Shown: positions 31,774-34,802 of the stretch, piece after piece
Layout of the letters: every line of letters begins with the position of its first letter
How positions within the stretch are numbered: the first letter of the stretch is position 1
Origin: Pirellulales bacterium
Lineage (GTDB): Bacteria; Planctomycetota; Planctomycetia; Pirellulales; DATAWG01
Assembly: GCA_036267355.1 (NCBI GenBank)
Contig: DATAWG010000010.1
Coordinates: 1 to 34,802, forward strand
DNA: 34,802 nt
Reading direction: 5' to 3'
Notes under the pieces: generated by a model
Told to the model about the DNA's origin: nothing
Database searches by the model: none
What the model saw: only the letters and a program-made list of their open reading frames with translations
Made by a program: the position numbers and the translations under genes

Positions 31774-32622
31774 CTACTTCGCCAGCTTGTCGGCTTCGGC
31801 ATAAAACCAGTCAACGCACTTCTGCAGCGTCGGCACGTCCCACGTGTATTCGTATTCGATGGCGATCGGGCCACGAAATCCCTTTTCCTTGAGAATTCTC
31901 AGCATCTCGGCGGCCTTGCTTTGACCGGTGCCCCAAGGCACATCGTGCCAGCCGTGCGAATTCGGGCCATCCGGCACGAGATCTTTGAAGTGCAGCGAAT
32001 AGACCTTCTGACCATACTTCTCGAGCACCACGGCCGGCTCCAAGCCGCTGCGCCTCCAATGGCCGACGTCGGCGCAGAAGCCGATGTGCTTGAGGTCCTT
32101 GATCAGATCGTAGGTGTATTCCGGATCCCAATAGCGGCTCGGCTTGGGATGGTCGTGGATGGCTACCTTGATGTGATATTCGCCGGCCAACTTGTCGATC
32201 ATCGGCAGGGCCCGCGGTTCCGGTTCGCTGACGATTTCCGTAATGCCCAATTTCTTGGCCCAGTCGAACAATTTGCGAGCCTGATCTTCTTGGCTGGAAA
32301 TGCCGATCACGCCGGTATCGATGATCTTCACATCGGCGGCCTTGGCGATTTTGAGCATTTGTTTGATTTGGGCATCGGTCATTTCGGGGCCCCACTTCGG
32401 GCCGCCTTCCTTCGTCAGCGCCTGGCCCGGATAAATTTCGATATAGTGCAAACCGAGTTGCTTGGCGTAGTCGATCGATTTTTCGACGGTGCCATGGGTT
32501 GTCCACGATTGCAGCGTGAGTTCCCAGCCGAGCTTTTGGGCGCCGCTGGTGTCGGGCGCATCGGCGGCAAACGCGGGAACAGCGAGCAGGCTCAGCGCGA
32601 GCGCAGCAATGGCAAAACGCAT
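31774..32622 (-). CDS. Secreted sugar-phosphate isomerase/epimerase-like TIM barrel
   Basis: 282 residues from the ATG at 32622, with CAGGAG 6-7 nt upstream, which rules out the start at 32640. The signal peptide is MRFAIAALALSLLAVPAFAA. The body is a xylose-isomerase-like TIM barrel: ELTLQSWTTHGTVEKSIDYA, LGLHYIEIYPG, IVSEPEPRALPMID, VAIHDHPKPSRYW, IGFCADVGHWRRSG, YSLHFKDL, and AIEYEYTWD near the end. The Glu, Asp, His and Glu residues of these strands are the expected metal ligands. Exported versions are common in planctomycetes; the sugar acted on is unknown. The downstream terminator at 31695 makes it a single-gene unit. Confidence 0.88.
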   Translation of the reverse strand: MRFAIAALALSLLAVPAFAADAPDTSGAQKLGWELTLQSWTTHGTVEKSIDYAKQLGLHYIEIYPGQALTKEGGPKWGPEMTDAQIKQMLKIAKAADVKIIDTGVIGISSQEDQARKLFDWAKKLGITEIVSEPEPRALPMIDKLAGEYHIKVAIHDHPKPSRYWDPEYTYDLIKDLKHIGFCADVGHWRRSGLEPAVVLEKYGQKVYSLHFKDLVPDGPNSHGWHDVPWGTGQSKAAEMLRILKEKGFRGPIAIEYEYTWDVPTLQKCVDWFYAEADKLAK

Positions 32623-33091
32623 GGGATTCTCCTGAGGCATAGGGGCGGGAATCGGAGGCAGGAACGAGCCGCTATTCTAACCACGAATTCTTCGTCCCGA
32701 AACCATGCAAGCCGCGCACGAATGAGAATTTCTACCACCGCGTGCCCTGTTGAAGTATTTCGACACGAGAATCTTCGTGTGCCACTGGCCAGCGAAGTCG
32801 GCCAGTGCGAGCGCCGCTGGAGTGGGCAATACGCTATTGCACGTTGCCGTTTGCCGAGTGTTCTCCTGCCAGACGCCTCCGAGCCGGAACGTCAACTCGC
32901 CGGCCGGCGCTGGCCGACTGCGCTGGCCAGTGCCACACGACCCAGCCAGTGCCACACCGACCAACGTGGCGGAGCCCGTGGGACACAAGCAATCACTCCT
33001 AGACAATGGTTGCGGAGTGGGGCGTGGCGAGAAATAATTGGCGCCTGCCCATTTACCGCCACGCTCCACCTCACCCACCGAGGACCTTGCC
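32623..33091. other. Divergent noncoding gap, 469 bp
   Basis: It contains the family B palindrome pair (32777-32938) and a further short copy just after it (GCCAGTGCCACACC near 32945). The flanks are the leaders of two divergent exported-enzyme genes. No convincing promoter pair was seen. Confidence 0.5.
32777..32938. repeat. REP-like inverted repeat, family B
   Basis: The left arm (32777-32809, core CCACTGGCCAGCGAAGTC) and right arm (32908-32938, core GACTGCGCTGGCCAGTG) are inverted copies around a spacer of about 98 bp, mirroring the pair at 15287-15448. Confidence 0.8.
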
Positions 33092-34006
33092 ATGCGTTTG
33101 CGCCCGATTTTCTTGGCCTTGTTGTCGCTTTCGATCGTGCCCATGCTCGTCGTTTGCATTCGCGCGGCCGATGAAATCACCTTCGAAGAAGGCATCGAAT
33201 ATAGCAATCCCGACAATCAGCATTTGCAATTGAATCTGGCGACGCCGAAGCAGGCCGAGGCTAAATTGCCCGCCGTGATCTGCATCCATGGTGGCGGATT
33301 TCGGGCTGGTGATCGCAAGGATTACAACGGGCTGTGCAAGAAACTGGCCGCCCGAGGCTACGTCGCCGCGACGGTGACCTATCGGCTTTCGCCGAAGTTT
33401 CAATTCCCAGGGGCCGTGTTCGATTGCAAGGCGGCCGTTCGCTGGATGAAGGCCAACGCGGAAAAATACCACATCGACCCGGAGAGGATCGGCGTGCTCG
33501 GTGGCTCCGCTGGCGGGCATTTGGCGGAGTTTCTGGGCGTCACCGGCGATGTGCCGCGGTTCGAGGGCCCGCGATCGCCCGGCGATCCGTCGAGCCGCGT
33601 AGCGTGCGTCGTGAATTATTACGGTCCAAGCGATTTCACGAAGTCGTATGGCAAGAGCGTCGATGCGGCGGTCGTGTTGCCGATGTGGCTCGGCGGCGAT
33701 TTGAAGCAGGCCTACCATCAACACGTGTTGGCCAGCCCGTTGAACTGGGTGACTCCGGATGCCGCTCCGTCGCTGTTGTTGCACGGCACGCTCGATCAGT
33801 ATGTCGCATTCGAACAGGCGGTGTGGATGCGTGATCGGCTGAAAGCCTGCGACGTGGAAGTGAAACTCGTGCCGCTGGAAGGGGCGAAGCATGGATTCGG
33901 CGGCAAAGACGCCGAGCGGGCGGAAAAAGAAGCCTTCGAATTTCTCGACGCCCATTTGAAAAAGACATCGGCGAACGCCGCGGAAAAGGCGACCGCGGAA
34001 AAATAG
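33092..34006 (+). CDS. Secreted alpha/beta-hydrolase esterase (HSL/BD-FAE type)
   Basis: 304 residues from the ATG at 33092 (GAGGA about 8 nt upstream); the frame extends to 33038 but a signal peptide begins only at MRLRPIFLALLSLSIVPMLV. Oxyanion-hole motif IHGGGFRAG (65-73). Nucleophile elbow GGSAGGH with Ser139. Asp235 in LLHGTLDQYV and His267 in GAKHGFGG complete the triad. Length and motifs fit planctomycete secreted carbohydrate esterases or lipases; many sit next to glycoside hydrolases and sulfatases. Likely acts on acylated sugars (inference). The C-terminus is a Lys/Ala-rich tail. Confidence 0.9.
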   Translation: MRLRPIFLALLSLSIVPMLVVCIRAADEITFEEGIEYSNPDNQHLQLNLATPKQAEAKLPAVICIHGGGFRAGDRKDYNGLCKKLAARGYVAATVTYRLSPKFQFPGAVFDCKAAVRWMKANAEKYHIDPERIGVLGGSAGGHLAEFLGVTGDVPRFEGPRSPGDPSSRVACVVNYYGPSDFTKSYGKSVDAAVVLPMWLGGDLKQAYHQHVLASPLNWVTPDAAPSLLLHGTLDQYVAFEQAVWMRDRLKACDVEVKLVPLEGAKHGFGGKDAERAEKEAFEFLDAHLKKTSANAAEKATAEK

Positions 34007-34040
34007 CCGGCCATCGGTCCGCTTCCGTCGAGCGCTCCGG

Positions 34041-34113
34041 AGCCCGCAGCGCTAGCAAGGGAATGGTGTCGCCGTCGATAGGCGAACGCTCTCCCTTGCT
34101 AGCGCGGCGGGCT
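34041..34113. repeat. REP-like inverted repeat, family A
   Basis: AGCCCGCAGCGCTAGCAAGG (from 34041) and CCTTGCTAGCGCGGCGGGCT (ending 34113) are inverted around a spacer of about 28 bp, between the esterase and nitroreductase genes. Confidence 0.85.
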
Positions 34114-34211
34114 GCTTGCTTCTTCGCGATCCGATGCGGTAACGTATCGGCTACAGGCGGCGTCGAATGGGGGTTAATCCACTTCCGATTCACACAATCA
34201 AGGAGCGAGCA

Positions 34212-34802
34212 ATGAGTCCCGCCGAAGCGATCAAGGCCGACCATCCGATCAATGAACTGATTGCGAACCGTTGGAGCCCCTACGCATTTTCCGATTCTCC
34301 GGTTTCGGCGGATGATTTGCGATCGCTCTTCGAGGCAGCTCGCTGGGCTCCGTCGTCATACAACGAGCAGCCGTGGTGCTACCTCGTGGCGACGAAGGAT
34401 AATGCCGCGGAATTCGAGCGAGTGCTCTCGTGCCTCGTTCCCGGAAACCAAGCGTGGGCCAAGGCAGCCCCGGTCCTCGCGCTCGGTTGCACGCGATTGA
34501 CCTTTGCCCGCAACGCGACGCCCAATGCCTGCGCGCTGCACGATCTGGGGCTCGCATCAAGTAATATTTGCTTGGAAGCGACGGCCCGCGGTATTTGCGT
34601 CCACCAGATGGTCGGCATTCTGCCGGAGCGGGCCCGGGAAATTTTCCAGATTCCGGCCGACGCTCAAGCATTGACCGGTTTGGCGATCGGCTACCCGGCC
34701 GACCCAAGCGTACTGCCTGCCGAACTCGGCCAGCGCGATCGGGCGCGCCGCGGCCGAAAGCCGATCGGCGAATTCCTCTTCACAGGCAAATGGCAGGCAA
34801 CC
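34212..34802 (+). CDS. Nitroreductase-family protein, 3' end cut by window
   Basis: 197 codons to the window edge without a stop, starting at ATG 34212 with AAGGAG upstream. NRWSPYAFSDSPVSADDLRS, then EAARWAPSSYNEQPWCYLVAT is the FMN-binding start of the nitroreductase/NfsB superfamily, and later LHDLGLASSNICLEATARG is the helix that follows. It is a flavin-dependent NAD(P)H oxidoreductase of unknown substrate. The end reached (GEFLFTGKWQAT) is close to a family-typical length of about 195-205 residues, so only a few residues are missing. Confidence 0.9.
   Translation, partial: MSPAEAIKADHPINELIANRWSPYAFSDSPVSADDLRSLFEAARWAPSSYNEQPWCYLVATKDNAAEFERVLSCLVPGNQAWAKAAPVLALGCTRLTFARNATPNACALHDLGLASSNICLEATARGICVHQMVGILPERAREIFQIPADAQALTGLAIGYPADPSVLPAELGQRDRARRGRKPIGEFLFTGKWQAT

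Noticed and set aside
1-34802. CRISPR array, tRNA or rRNA genes, prophage or insertion sequence
   Set aside because: No regular repeat-spacer pattern, no cloverleaf or rRNA motifs and no transposase or phage gene were seen; the tandem array has no variable spacers.

Overview
The window is G+C-rich chromosomal DNA that looks like a planctomycete, probably Pirellulales-like. The evidence is PEP-CTERM surface proteins, a DUF1559 pseudopilin-like protein, a membrane Ser/Thr kinase, DUF4337 and DUF4328 membrane proteins, an LptD-like outer-membrane protein, secreted sugar-active enzymes, and many short palindromic repeats between genes. The organism assignment is inference; there are no rRNA or tRNA genes here to confirm it.

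Layout. 1-670: 3' end of a PEP-CTERM surface protein. 861-2374: a translationally coupled pair, an HTH/EIIA-Ntr-like protein and a degenerate receiver protein. 2508-5001: divergent ImmA/IrrE-like protease (minus) and secreted HExxH metallopeptidase (plus). 5023-5628: a 170-bp tandem array. 5656-9236, minus strand: YhaM-like exoribonuclease, DUF4337 protein, DUF4328 protein and a cold-shock protein with its terminator. 9901-15219, plus strand: an apparently dead sulfatase and a 1280-residue secreted TIM-barrel protein. 15496-19470, minus strand: a kinase and a secreted C39/HExxH double-domain protein. 19683-25027, plus strand: a repeat element, a good sigma-70 promoter, a cobalamin riboswitch, a DUF1559 protein and two PEP-CTERM surface proteins. 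25214-27928: a secreted glycoside hydrolase. 27985-32622, minus strand: LptD-like protein and a secreted sugar-phosphate-isomerase-like TIM barrel. 33092-34802: secreted esterase and a nitroreductase cut by the window end.

The most interesting unit is 19828-25027. A textbook promoter feeds a full cobalamin riboswitch whose P1 stem closes at both ends. What follows is neither a B12 biosynthesis gene nor a known transporter, but a set of exported surface proteins: a pseudopilin-like DUF1559 protein, a PEP-CTERM protein of a 'GxxGSIT' surface family, and a large protein with a beta-propeller-like N-terminus on an autotransporter-type beta-strand stalk. By analogy with the Bacteroides surface corrinoid binder BtuG, a beta-propeller made under B12 control, I propose a candidate planctomycete surface corrinoid-capture locus. 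The riboswitch and exported proteins are read from sequence; the function is inference.

Other points: a pseudo-sulfatase missing its formylglycine and metal-site residues, an HExxE variant of the ImmA/IrrE protease, a kinase with DFN in place of DFG, a 1-nt reading-frame conflict at the start of the DUF1559 gene, and several families of palindromic repeats, one of which is embedded in the 170-bp tandem array.
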